Source of the DNA: an uncultured Clostridia bacterium
Lineage (GTDB): Bacteria > Bacillota > Clostridia > Oscillospirales > Acutalibacteraceae
Direction: 5' to 3'
DNA length: 46,782 nt
Assembly (NCBI GenBank): GCA_930990065.1
Contig: CAKNOA010000015.1
Coordinates: 1 to 46,782 of the forward strand
Shown: one piece after another, positions 6,561-14,628 of the stretch
Layout: each line of letters opens with the position of its first letter
How positions within the stretch are numbered: position 1 is the first letter of the stretch
Program-made: the position numbers and the translations under genes
Notes under the pieces: model-generated
What the model saw: the letters and a program-made list of their open reading frames with translations, nothing else
Told to the model about the DNA's origin: nothing
The model's database searches: none

Positions 6561-9500
6561 ATGAAGAAAGGATGGCATAAGTTTACGGCGCTATTGCTCA
6601 GTGCCCTGCTGATCGCCGGCATGATTCCCATGTCCGTCGGGGCCGTTGCACCCGGTGAGACAGAGAAAAATGCCACCAATGTTTCACAAATCGTGGATGA
6701 GGGAGGAACGGTCACGGCCCATAACGGGCTGGTTTCGGCCAGCAAGACCATTTCGCCCACGGATACAGAAAATGTGTTTGATATCACCCTGAATGTTACC
6801 ACGACGGAAGATATCAAAAAACTGGAAGTTTCGCCCGATGCGGCTGTTGTGCTGGTGATGGACGTTTCCAACAGTATGTTGGAGGATGTCAATGGGAACA
6901 GCACACACAAGGAAAGTGAGCAGCGGATTACGAAAGCGAAAGCGGCTGCACAGGATTTCCTTGAAAGCTATGTCAAAGATGCTGGCGATGCCAAACGGTT
7001 GGTGTCAGTGGTGGAATTTGGCAGCAATGTAAAGAAAGTCAGCGGTTGGGTCAATGCGAATGCCGGGAATAACCAGGTTAGCACAGCGGCTTCTAGTGCT
7101 GTGGAAAAAACCGAAGTGAATTTCCAGATTGGAACTGACTGGTGGGGTTTTCCGGTCTATGACGACGGTGGCACCAATATTGAAGGCGGTCTGATGATGG
7201 CCCGCAATCTGTTGGGTGACAGCACGGTTAACAACATTAAAAATGTGTATGTTGTGATGCTGACAGACGGTGTTCCCACGTACCATGTAGATCGCAATTC
7301 CTCGAGCACGAGTTACATTGAAGGCTCGATGGGCGGCGGTAGCAGAGCTGAATATGACGACTACAAAGATGTTCCTGGCATTGCAGCGCAAATTCAGCAG
7401 AATGCTACCCTGTACACGATTTCGTATGCGACGTCCCGTGACAACTCTACGGTAGGGGGACAATCCATCAAACAATGGCTGTCGAGTTTTGCCAACCAGA
7501 ACTTTGACGCGACGAACAACGAACAGCTGGTGCTGTCGTTTGAAAACATTGCGCAGATTATTCAGAATGCCGCTAAGGCCTGGATTACCACGGACCCCAT
7601 GGGCAACCATATTGTATTCGATACGGACTACAATGCAAATGAAAATGGTTTTGCCACGAATGGCAGCACCAGTGCTGTTCGGTCTTTTAATCCGCAGACT
7701 AACACCGTTTCCTGGGACCTGAAAAATGACGCAACGGTTCAGGTTACGGAAGAAGGTGGCAAAAAGCTGTACCACTACAGCCTGACGTACCGCATTGCGC
7801 TGGATACTACGTCGGGTGTGGAAGAAGGCGTTGCCTATCCCACTAACGGTAAGACAACCCTCAGCTACATGGTTACCAAAGATGGAGCAATTGACCCCAC
7901 TTTGTATACGGTCGATTATGAAGTTCCTTCCGTTAAAGCGTCTTTTGGCAGCTTGAGCTTCAAAAAGACGGCGGAAGATGGTCAAACGGCCCTGCCCGGT
8001 GCGAAATTCACACTGTCCGGTACGGCAACCGGTTCCAATAAACCCTGGAGCCAGACGGCAGTAGCCGACCAAAACGGGACGGTGTCCTTTGATAAGATTC
8101 CGGCTGGTACGTATACCCTGTCGGAAACCAAGACCCCCGATGGTTTTGCGGCGATGAGCGACAAAACCGTAGTCGTTTCGTATGGAAAAACCACGGTAGA
8201 TGGCGCTTCGGCTCCCGCTGTGATTACGAATACGTCGGCCAAAACCGATATTTCGGTTGAGAAAGTATGGCAGGGTGGTACAGAAAAGGCTGTAACGGTG
8301 AACCTGCTGCAAAATGGTAACGTTTATGAAACGGTACAGTTGTCCGAAGATAACAGCTGGCAAGCTGTTTTCAAAGATGTGCCGGTTGTCGATCAGGCCG
8401 GCAATGCCTACACTTATACGGTAGAAGAAATCAATGTAGAAGGTTACACCACCAAAGTAACGGGTAACGCAGACGACGGCTTTGTGATTACCAACACCCG
8501 CGATACCGGCAGCCTAGTTATAACGAAGGCGCTGGCCGCTGGCAGCGAAAATGTAACCATCCCCAGCAATACGACCTTTAATGTTTATGCAGCAGACGGC
8601 ACGCTGTACGCTACGTTTACGTATGCGGATATGAAAGACGGCGTTAAGACGTTCGAAAATGTACCGACCGGTTCCTACTATGTAGTAGAATCCGGTGCGG
8701 AAGTAAATAGCTACACACTGACAGTAACCGGTGCAAATGCCGGTGCCAAGGCAGATGTGGCGAAGGGCCAGACGGGTACTCTGCGTGTAGAAAACAACTA
8801 CCAGAAGACCATGGGTGACGATGTGATCAACCCGGTTTCCCTGACGGTACAAAAGGTGGATGGCCAGACTGGTGACAAACTTTCCGGTGCTGTATTCACC
8901 CTCAGCCGTGATCAGATCGTGGTGAATACCTATACCACCGGGGAAGATGGAACGGCTACAATCACCTTTAGCGAAGCTGGCACGTATACCCTGACCGAAA
9001 CAACGGCTCCCGAAGGGTATGTAAATAGCGGCGCTAGTTACACCATTACGGTTACCGAAGACGGTCCGGTAGAAGTGATTCTTGGGGAAGACGACCTGTG
9101 GCATCAGATTTATAATCTGATCATGGGGATTGATCCCACGGAAGATTACGAAGACGGTATTTTGACCGTATCCAATGAGAAAGTAGAAGGCACGATTACC
9201 GTTCATAAGACCGTATCGCTCAGCGATAATGGAGAGGCTACGGCAAACGGCGATTTTACGTTCACGGTAAAAGATGCAAGCGGTAAAGTGGTAGATACCC
9301 TGACAGTAGCGGCCGATGGCAGCGGCACGACGGTTTCTCTGCCCTATGGCACGTACACCATCGAAGAAACCGGTACGGCTACGGTAGACGGCTACACCTA
9401 TACGGGCGTAACGTATAACGGCCAGGCAGTTGATTCTTACACGGTAGAAGTGAAAGAAGAAGGCCAGAATGTAACGGTCAACGCGGTGAATACCTACACC

Positions 9501-11432
9501 CGCGATACCGGCAGCCTGGTTATAACCAAGGCGCTGGCCGCTGGCAGCGAAAACGTGACGATTCCGGAAAACACTACGTTCCAGGTGTACGCGGCAAACG
9601 GCGAATTGTATGCGACGTTCACGTATGCCGATATGGAAAACGGTGCTTACACCCTCGAAAATGTTCCCACGGGCGACTACTATGTAATTGAGAGCAATGG
9701 CAATGTGGCCAGCTATACCCTGACGGTGACCGGGGCGGACGAAGATACCTTGGCAACCGTTGAAAAGAATGAAACGGCTACTCTGCCGGTCGAAAACCTG
9801 TACGAAAAAGTCATGGGCGACGATGTGATCAATCCCGTGGATCTGACCGTACAGAAAGTAGATAGCGAAACAAACGAAACTCTTAGCGGTGCGGTGTTCA
9901 CGCTGACCCGCGATGGCGGAGAAGTAGGAACCTACACGACGGGCGAAGATGGAACGGTTGCCATCACCTTTAGTGAAGGCGGCACATACACCCTGACTGA
10001 AACGGCGGCCCCCGAAGGGTATGTTCTTGGTGATGTAAGCTACACCATCGAGATTACAAAGAGTGGTCTGATCGATGTTGTTCAAAACGGCGATATCTGG
10101 CAGAACATCTATAACTGGATCATGGGTATTGATCCCAGCGAAAACTTCCAAGACGGTGTGCTGACGGTCAAAAATAATAAGATCGAAGGGACCATCACGA
10201 TTGGGAAGATGGTAGAATTCAAAGATGGTATGCCGGAACCCATGGTGAACCTTGAAGAGGACGGCAACGAAAATGATTACGTGCCCAGTGTCGACGGCAA
10301 CTTTACGTTCACGGTGAAAAATGCGCAGGGTGAAGTTGTCGATACCCTGACGGTAGCGGACGGCGGCAGCGATACCACGATTTCCCTGCCTTATGGTACG
10401 TATACCATTGAAGAAACCGGTTTGGTTGACGTGGAAAATTACACGCATACCAAGGTCTCCTATAATGGGGAAACGACCGACGTTTACACCGTGACCATCG
10501 ATGAAAATGGCCAAAATGTAAGTGTACTGGCGGAAAATACGTACACCCGCAATACCGGTAGACTGACTATTACAAAGGCACTGGCCGAAGGCAGCGTAGA
10601 CGTCGACATTCCTATGACCACGACCTTTACCGTGTATATGGAAGACGGTACGGAGTGCACGACATTCACGTATGCCGACATGGTCGACGGTGAAATTACG
10701 TTCTACTTTGTCCCCACCGGCCGCTATTATGTGGTAGAAAGCGGTGCGGACGTTCCGGCTTGTACCCTGACGGTGACGGGTACCGGGGCCGATCATGCGG
10801 TGGATGTGACCAAAGACGAAAATGCCACGCTGGCCATCGAAAACCTGTACGAAATGATTACCGTCAATGTAGACTACATGTATGTGGAAATCGACAATAA
10901 CCCGGTGCCTGAAGGGGCTATCGTTCCCGATGCCGATCAGGATTTGCTGTACGGTTCTTCGTACACCACGGAAAACCTGAAAGACGCGAACGAAGTGGAA
11001 GGGTATGTGTTCAACGGCTGGTATTTGGATGAAGCGTGCACTATCCCGTTTGAAGACATTGCTTCTCTGACGGAAGATACGACCCTGTATGGCTACTGGA
11101 CGGCCATTCAGGACGAAGAAAGCAGCGACGTTGAAACCAGCGATGGAAGCAGTGATGAGAGCAGTGACGATGAAAACATCGACGACGGCGATACGCCTAC
11201 AGGCCCGGCTGGTGGCGAAGATAGTGATGTAAACGGCGGCGATACCAGCAACAGTGGTAGCGGCGATGAAACTATCAGTGACAGCAGCACGCCCACGGGT
11301 TCGGCCGATGGGAATACCCCGTCTACGGGAGATACCACCAACCTGATCGTGCCGGTTGTGGCCGTATCGTTCAGCGGTATCTTGGCATTAACGCTATATT
11401 TCATTCGCAGAAAGTCCAGCGATCACGAATAA
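6561..11432 (+). CDS. Large cell-wall-anchored adhesin: VWA, Cna-B/SpaA domains, InlB-type repeat, TPxTG sorting signal
   Basis: A 1623-residue secreted protein resembling a pilus-tip or MSCRAMM-type adhesin. The signal peptide is residues 1-28. A VWA domain (about 95-340) has MIDAS D101-V-S-N-S, a Thr in GGTN and Asp in LTDG. A beta-rich domain follows (340-460), then a SpaA-type domain (463-560) with YTLSETKTPDGF and a Cna-B domain (561-650). Next come two full copies and one partial copy of a 334-349-residue A-B-C module, with YTLTET.APEGY motifs whose Glu is expected to catalyse intramolecular isopeptide bonds. An InlB-like repeat (about 1433-1515) ends in LYGYW. A Ser/Asp/Gly linker leads to T1586-P-S-T-G-D, a hydrophobic helix and RRK. 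The motif is TPxTG rather than LPxTG, and no sortase gene lies in the window. ATG 6561 follows AAGGAGAGG. Binding target unknown. Confidence 0.9.
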   Translation: MKKGWHKFTALLLSALLIAGMIPMSVGAVAPGETEKNATNVSQIVDEGGTVTAHNGLVSASKTISPTDTENVFDITLNVTTTEDIKKLEVSPDAAVVLVMDVSNSMLEDVNGNSTHKESEQRITKAKAAAQDFLESYVKDAGDAKRLVSVVEFGSNVKKVSGWVNANAGNNQVSTAASSAVEKTEVNFQIGTDWWGFPVYDDGGTNIEGGLMMARNLLGDSTVNNIKNVYVVMLTDGVPTYHVDRNSSSTSYIEGSMGGGSRAEYDDYKDVPGIAAQIQQNATLYTISYATSRDNSTVGGQSIKQWLSSFANQNFDATNNEQLVLSFENIAQIIQNAAKAWITTDPMGNHIVFDTDYNANENGFATNGSTSAVRSFNPQTNTVSWDLKNDATVQVTEEGGKKLYHYSLTYRIALDTTSGVEEGVAYPTNGKTTLSYMVTKDGAIDPTLYTVDYEVPSVKASFGSLSFKKTAEDGQTALPGAKFTLSGTATGSNKPWSQTAVADQNGTVSFDKIPAGTYTLSETKTPDGFAAMSDKTVVVSYGKTTVDGASAPAVITNTSAKTDISVEKVWQGGTEKAVTVNLLQNGNVYETVQLSEDNSWQAVFKDVPVVDQAGNAYTYTVEEINVEGYTTKVTGNADDGFVITNTRDTGSLVITKALAAGSENVTIPSNTTFNVYAADGTLYATFTYADMKDGVKTFENVPTGSYYVVESGAEVNSYTLTVTGANAGAKADVAKGQTGTLRVENNYQKTMGDDVINPVSLTVQKVDGQTGDKLSGAVFTLSRDQIVVNTYTTGEDGTATITFSEAGTYTLTETTAPEGYVNSGASYTITVTEDGPVEVILGEDDLWHQIYNLIMGIDPTEDYEDGILTVSNEKVEGTITVHKTVSLSDNGEATANGDFTFTVKDASGKVVDTLTVAADGSGTTVSLPYGTYTIEETGTATVDGYTYTGVTYNGQAVDSYTVEVKEEGQNVTVNAVNTYTRDTGSLVITKALAAGSENVTIPENTTFQVYAANGELYATFTYADMENGAYTLENVPTGDYYVIESNGNVASYTLTVTGADEDTLATVEKNETATLPVENLYEKVMGDDVINPVDLTVQKVDSETNETLSGAVFTLTRDGGEVGTYTTGEDGTVAITFSEGGTYTLTETAAPEGYVLGDVSYTIEITKSGLIDVVQNGDIWQNIYNWIMGIDPSENFQDGVLTVKNNKIEGTITIGKMVEFKDGMPEPMVNLEEDGNENDYVPSVDGNFTFTVKNAQGEVVDTLTVADGGSDTTISLPYGTYTIEETGLVDVENYTHTKVSYNGETTDVYTVTIDENGQNVSVLAENTYTRNTGRLTITKALAEGSVDVDIPMTTTFTVYMEDGTECTTFTYADMVDGEITFYFVPTGRYYVVESGADVPACTLTVTGTGADHAVDVTKDENATLAIENLYEMITVNVDYMYVEIDNNPVPEGAIVPDADQDLLYGSSYTTENLKDANEVEGYVFNGWYLDEACTIPFEDIASLTEDTTLYGYWTAIQDEESSDVETSDGSSDESSDDENIDDGDTPTGPAGGEDSDVNGGDTSNSGSGDETISDSSTPTGSADGNTPSTGDTTNLIVPVVAVSFSGILALTLYFIRRKSSDHE
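8496..10857 (+). repeat. Tandem A-B-C modules inside the adhesin gene
   Basis: Module A begins at 8496, 9498 and 10545; modules B (from MGDDVINPV) and C (from EGTIT) follow in the first two copies, so the order is A-B-C-A-B-C-A. Copy spacing is 1002 and 1047 bases. The first 50 bases of copies 1 and 2 differ at only a few positions, while copy 3 is clearly diverged. Confidence 0.9.
11190..11350 (+). repeat. C-terminal linker/sorting cassette, copy 1
   Basis: This stretch encodes DTPTGPAGGEDSD, a Gly/Ser/Asp linker, the TPSTGD sorting motif and the start of the anchor. It is nearly identical to 14290-14452. The longest exact match I see is 37 bases (11274-11310 equals 14377-14413). Confidence 0.9.
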
Positions 11433-11471
11433 TTGCATAAAAACTCTTGTTTTCTCACAGAATGCATAAGG

Positions 11472-11506
11472 CAGAGGCCGGTCGAAAAGACCGGCCTCTG
11501 TTTTTT
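11472..11506 (+). terminator. Intrinsic terminator of the adhesin gene
   Basis: A perfect 12-bp stem (11472-11483 with 11489-11500), a 5-base loop and six T. It ends the adhesin transcript 40 bases after its stop. Confidence 0.92.
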
Positions 11507-11566
11507 ATACATGGGGAATAGCCAAAGAGAAAAAAGGATATCCACCTATTTTTGAACGTAAAGAAG

Positions 11567-11595
11567 TTGACAGAAACAAAGTTTTCCTCTATAAT
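11567..11595 (+). promoter_or_regulatory. Consensus promoter of the padR-DUF1048 pair
   Basis: TTGACA (11567-11572), a 17-base spacer and TATAAT (11590-11595): a perfect vegetative promoter. The strength suggests that repression, not activation, sets its output. Confidence 0.92.
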
Positions 11596-11600
11596 AACCG

Positions 11601-11621
11601 GTACTAAGTGATACATAGTAC
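11601..11621 (+). promoter_or_regulatory. Candidate PadR operator (dyad)
   Basis: GTACTA at 11601-11606 and TAGTAC at 11616-11621 form a perfect inverted repeat with a 9-base centre. It covers the expected transcript start, five bases after the -10. PadR regulators bind such dyads and commonly repress their own genes. Confidence 0.65.
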
Positions 11622-11638
11622 TGAAAGGAAAACACGCC

Positions 11639-11983
11639 ATGGATCATTTGACAGAAATGCTCAAAGGGGTGCTGGAGGGCTGCATGCTGGAAATTTTGAG
11701 CCGGCAGCGCGCTTATGGGTATGAAATTACCCGGGAATTACACCGAATGGGTTTGCAGGAAGTGGTGGAAGGAACCGTTTACGCGATTTTACTTCGGTTT
11801 GAGAAAAACGGGTGGGTACAAGTCGAAAAGCACCCTTCTTCATTAGGGCCGCCGCGGAAGGTGTATGCCCTCAATGCACAGGGAGAAACCGCCCGTCAGG
11901 CTTTTTGGAAACGGTGGGATTTTTTAACCCAAACGATCAGTCAGTGGAGAATGGAGAATAAAAATGAAGAACTTTTTTCATGA
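11639..11983 (+). CDS. PadR-family transcriptional regulator
   Basis: A 114-residue winged-helix regulator of the short PadR-s2 kind. The opening CMLEILSRQRAYGYEITRELHRMG is the characteristic N-terminal block, and GTVYAILLRFEKNGWV is the recognition helix and wing. The C-terminal segment is a dimerisation helix. ATG 11639 follows GAAAGG at about ten bases. It is transcribed from a perfect promoter with a dyad over the transcript start, so autorepression is likely. It overlaps the DUF1048 gene by 20 bases. PadR-s2 regulators often respond to small hydrophobic compounds or wall stress; its targets here could include the flanking surface-protein genes, but I see no matching dyad at either. Confidence 0.92.
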   Translation: MDHLTEMLKGVLEGCMLEILSRQRAYGYEITRELHRMGLQEVVEGTVYAILLRFEKNGWVQVEKHPSSLGPPRKVYALNAQGETARQAFWKRWDFLTQTISQWRMENKNEELFS

Positions 11984-12317
11984 TTATTTGGATCTGCCCC
12001 GTATTTTTCGGGAAAAGCAGGCATACCGCCAGCAGATGAGCCGGGTAAAGGAATTGCCGGAGGAATACCGGTATATGTTTACGAAAATACAAACCTATAT
12101 GTGGGGGTTGGTCGTAGGCAGCGGCATGGACATGATGCATGTGCAGGAAGAACTGCTCGCTTTTTTCGAAGAATGTGTCCAACAAGGACTTCCGGTCCGG
12201 GAAGCAGTGGGAGAAGATGTGGCAGCCTTCGCCGATGAATGGCTTCGCAACACGCCCACGGTACTATCGGCCCGCCGGGCGGAGCTGAATCGTGCAGTTA
12301 AGCGAAAAATTCCGTAA
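11964..12317 (+). CDS. DUF1048-family protein
   Basis: A 117-residue helical protein. EKQAYRQQMSRVKELPEEYRYMFTKIQTYMW and the later GEDVAAFADEWLR region are the hallmarks of DUF1048, which almost always sits directly after a padR gene in Firmicutes. Here the coding regions overlap by 20 bases, so the two proteins are made together. The biochemical role is unknown; a PadR partner or effector sensor is the usual suggestion, from genomic association only. ATG 11964 follows GGAGAATAAAA. No signal peptide or membrane segment is visible. Confidence 0.88.
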   Translation: MKNFFHDYLDLPRIFREKQAYRQQMSRVKELPEEYRYMFTKIQTYMWGLVVGSGMDMMHVQEELLAFFEECVQQGLPVREAVGEDVAAFADEWLRNTPTVLSARRAELNRAVKRKIP

Positions 12318-12334
12318 ATTTGATAGACAAATTC

Positions 12335-12426
12335 GGCGAAAAGTCAAACAAAATCGCTTTTTCGCCATTTTCAAAAAAGTATTAGTCGCCAGATATCCGA
12401 TTAGCTAACCGTTCCGCTATTATAAT
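12335..12426 (+). promoter_or_regulatory. Weak terminator and -10 box before the second surface protein gene
   Basis: GGCGAAAA (12335-12342) can pair with TTTTCGCC (12359-12366) across a 16-base loop, followed by ATTTTC: a weak terminator for the padR pair. TATAAT lies at 12421-12426. TTAGCT at 12401 is only 14 bases from it, so a proper -35 is missing. The palindrome TTAGCTAA (12401-12408) could be a regulator site. Confidence 0.45.
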
Positions 12427-12483
12427 AAAAACGTAAATGCACGGCCTGTTTGCAAAAAAATAGGTCAGAAGGAGTGAAGAAGT

Positions 12484-14535
12484 GTGAAGAAAAAATGGCG
12501 GAAAGCACTTAGTATGCTGATGTCCCTGTGTCTGATTGTGGGCATGATGAGCACCAGCGTATGGGCTGTGGGTGATGATGTGGTGGCCCGCATTGGGGAA
12601 ACCGAATATACCTCTCTGAAAGATGCGGTAGATGCGGCGAACCAAACCAGCGGTGCAGTGATTGATGTTGTTAAGAGCTGCACGGTAGACAGCCTGTTGG
12701 AAATTAAGTCGGCCATGACGATCCAGGGGCAGGAAGGCGTGGTTGTAACCGTAGCGCCGGAAGCAAACCGGAATAATACCGGCGAAATCTATGGGTTTAA
12801 AATGGGTACGGCCATCGAAAACGGCACGGTGACGTTTAAGGACCTGACCATCAAGGGCAGCGGCAATAACCTGCAGCTGCTTTGGGTGTGCAACACCGAT
12901 CCCAAAGGCGTGAGCGTTTCGGTTGAAAACTGCAAACTGGATAACTCGGAAAAAACGGTTTCTGGTGGTTATGCCGATGCCATTTCCTTTGAATATGACA
13001 AAGGCGGCACGACCTACTATTTTGATCTGTCTGTTACGGGTTGCGAAATTGCGGCGGCTTCCTACGGGATTGGCTCTGGCCTGAATAACGGCAATGCCAA
13101 TGTATCGAATTGCTCGCTGACGGTAAAAGATACGGTTTTTAATAATACTGGTAACAGCAGTATTTATTGCATCCATGCACCGGTGGCTTTCGGCAGCCTG
13201 ACGGTTGAAAAGTGCGACTTTAACTCGGTTAACTCCGGCGGGATCAAGTATATTTACAATGCGAATAACGAAGAATCCGTTGTGATCAAAAATAACGATT
13301 TTTCCGACTGCAACCAGAATATGAACAGCGGCACCTATGCGGTCATGGCCACGAACCAGATCGGCGATTTGACCGATGACCACTGCTATTGCTGGGCGAC
13401 GGAACTGTCGGGCAATGATTTTTCGAATCAGAACGTCATTATTGCGCTGAAAGCGGAACTGGAAGTCGTTTGGTTCCCCGATGGCCAGGCACAGAATGAT
13501 ACGGTGTACAACAACATGGCGAATGAAAATATTACCAATGTGGGTACCCGGTATGGCAAGAGCAACTACGGCGGCAGCACCCTGTTTAAGCAGGTGGGCG
13601 TGTGCCTGACGGACTTTGGTATGGATACGAATGAAATGACCTTCACCCTGGGTGATGAAGGCCAGAGCACGGCGTATTTCTACAATACGAAAGATGCATC
13701 CGGTGCGTATACCAATTATCAGGGCGATTTTGCCGACTATTGGACGGACGAAAACCCGCGGCACTGCGGTGCTTCTCTGGCCACGTGGGGTGAAGCCAAT
13801 GCGATCACCCGTTGGAACCTGGACGGCGTGGCGCTGACCCAGAATGCGGAAGACAGTAATGTGTATGAAGCCGAAAACGATGTGGCCAAAGTGCAGGTAA
13901 ACACGGCAACCGGCGCCATTGATGTAACCCCCAAAGCGGTGGGTACCACCAATCTGCAGGCGGTTGTCGGCGGCGGCGAAAACGGTGACCTGCCCAATGC
14001 CAAGGAAGATACGCTGACGATCACGGTGGAACCGATCCCGCAGTACACGGTGTCGATCTTCTACCTGGATAAAGAAACCGGCGATGTGCTGGGCTCGTAT
14101 CTGTCGGAACCGGCGGATCGCGGCACCTCGTATGATGTGACGGACCGCAGCACGGAAACATTCGATGGGTATGATTATGACTCTATGGACGGCGATGTGC
14201 TCAGCGGTGTGCTGGACAGCGACAAAGTGATCTATATCTACTACACGCTGAAAGCACCGGAAAGCAGCGATGAAGAAAACGTGGAAGATAGCGATACGCC
14301 TACGGGCCCGGCTGGTGGCGAAGATAGTGACGTAAATAGCGGCGATACGAGCAACGGTGGTAACGGCGACGAAACCATCAGTGACAGCAGCACGCCCACG
14401 GGTTCGGCCGATGATACGAATACGCCGGCTACGGGCGACACGACCAATCTGATTGTCCCCATGGTGGCGGTTCTGCTTAGCGGTGTTTTGGCCCTGGGTA
14501 TGTATGCCCTGCGCCGCAAGGCTCATCGTTCCTAA
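12484..14535 (+). CDS. Cell-wall-anchored surface protein: beta-helix-like domain, MucBP domain, TPxTG sorting signal
   Basis: A 683-residue secreted protein. The signal peptide is residues 1-28, cleaved after VWA. Residues of about 30-330 have short repeating strands and turns (TIQGQEG, VENCKLDN, VTGCEIAA, VSNCSLTV, VEKCDFNS), as in right-handed parallel beta-helices of pectate-lyase type. About twelve Cys occur in the mature part, many at equivalent rung positions. Residues of about 518-595 form a MucBP-like domain (YTVSIFYLDKETGDVLGSY to VIYIYYT), found in mucus-binding proteins. The linker and T647-P-A-T-G-D anchor match those of the large adhesin. The start is GTG 12484 with AGAAGGAG upstream. 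A carbohydrate- or mucin-binding role is inferred; no catalytic residues could be assigned. Confidence 0.85.
   Translation: MKKKWRKALSMLMSLCLIVGMMSTSVWAVGDDVVARIGETEYTSLKDAVDAANQTSGAVIDVVKSCTVDSLLEIKSAMTIQGQEGVVVTVAPEANRNNTGEIYGFKMGTAIENGTVTFKDLTIKGSGNNLQLLWVCNTDPKGVSVSVENCKLDNSEKTVSGGYADAISFEYDKGGTTYYFDLSVTGCEIAAASYGIGSGLNNGNANVSNCSLTVKDTVFNNTGNSSIYCIHAPVAFGSLTVEKCDFNSVNSGGIKYIYNANNEESVVIKNNDFSDCNQNMNSGTYAVMATNQIGDLTDDHCYCWATELSGNDFSNQNVIIALKAELEVVWFPDGQAQNDTVYNNMANENITNVGTRYGKSNYGGSTLFKQVGVCLTDFGMDTNEMTFTLGDEGQSTAYFYNTKDASGAYTNYQGDFADYWTDENPRHCGASLATWGEANAITRWNLDGVALTQNAEDSNVYEAENDVAKVQVNTATGAIDVTPKAVGTTNLQAVVGGGENGDLPNAKEDTLTITVEPIPQYTVSIFYLDKETGDVLGSYLSEPADRGTSYDVTDRSTETFDGYDYDSMDGDVLSGVLDSDKVIYIYYTLKAPESSDEENVEDSDTPTGPAGGEDSDVNSGDTSNGGNGDETISDSSTPTGSADDTNTPATGDTTNLIVPMVAVLLSGVLALGMYALRRKAHRS
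14290..14452 (+). repeat. C-terminal linker/sorting cassette, copy 2
   Basis: This is the second copy of the cassette at 11190-11350. It keeps the same order of DTPTGPAGGEDSD, linker and TPxTGDTTNLIVP. Differences are mostly silent changes and a two-codon variation just before the sorting motif. Confidence 0.9.
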
Positions 14536-14569
14536 TCGATAGACGTTCTTTGTCAATTCCCTCATAGAA

Positions 14570-14609
14570 AAAACCGGAAGGTTTCCGTACATGGAAACCT
14601 TCCGGTTTT
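14570..14609. terminator. Bidirectional intrinsic terminator
   Basis: A perfect 17-bp stem (14570-14586 with 14593-14609) around a 6-base loop, with A/T tracts on both sides. It ends both the surface protein gene and pepF. Confidence 0.93.
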
Positions 14610-14628
14610 CTTTTGTTGAGAAAAGGGC

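Noticed and set aside
8514-10796. A 760-codon open frame antisense to the adhesin gene (also 7005-8363).
   Set aside because: It mirrors the repeats and codon bias of the sense gene, has no ribosome binding site or promoter and no recognisable domain, while the sense frame has a signal peptide, VWA, Cna-B and anchor.
11639-12317. The padR-DUF1048 region as part of a mobile element inserted between the surface genes.
   Set aside because: No integrase, transposase, terminal repeats or target duplication is visible, and composition matches the flanks.
12382-14592. A 736-codon open frame antisense to the second surface protein gene.
   Set aside because: Same reason: it is a shadow of a gene that uses few codons whose complements are stops. 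It also starts inside the terminator region.
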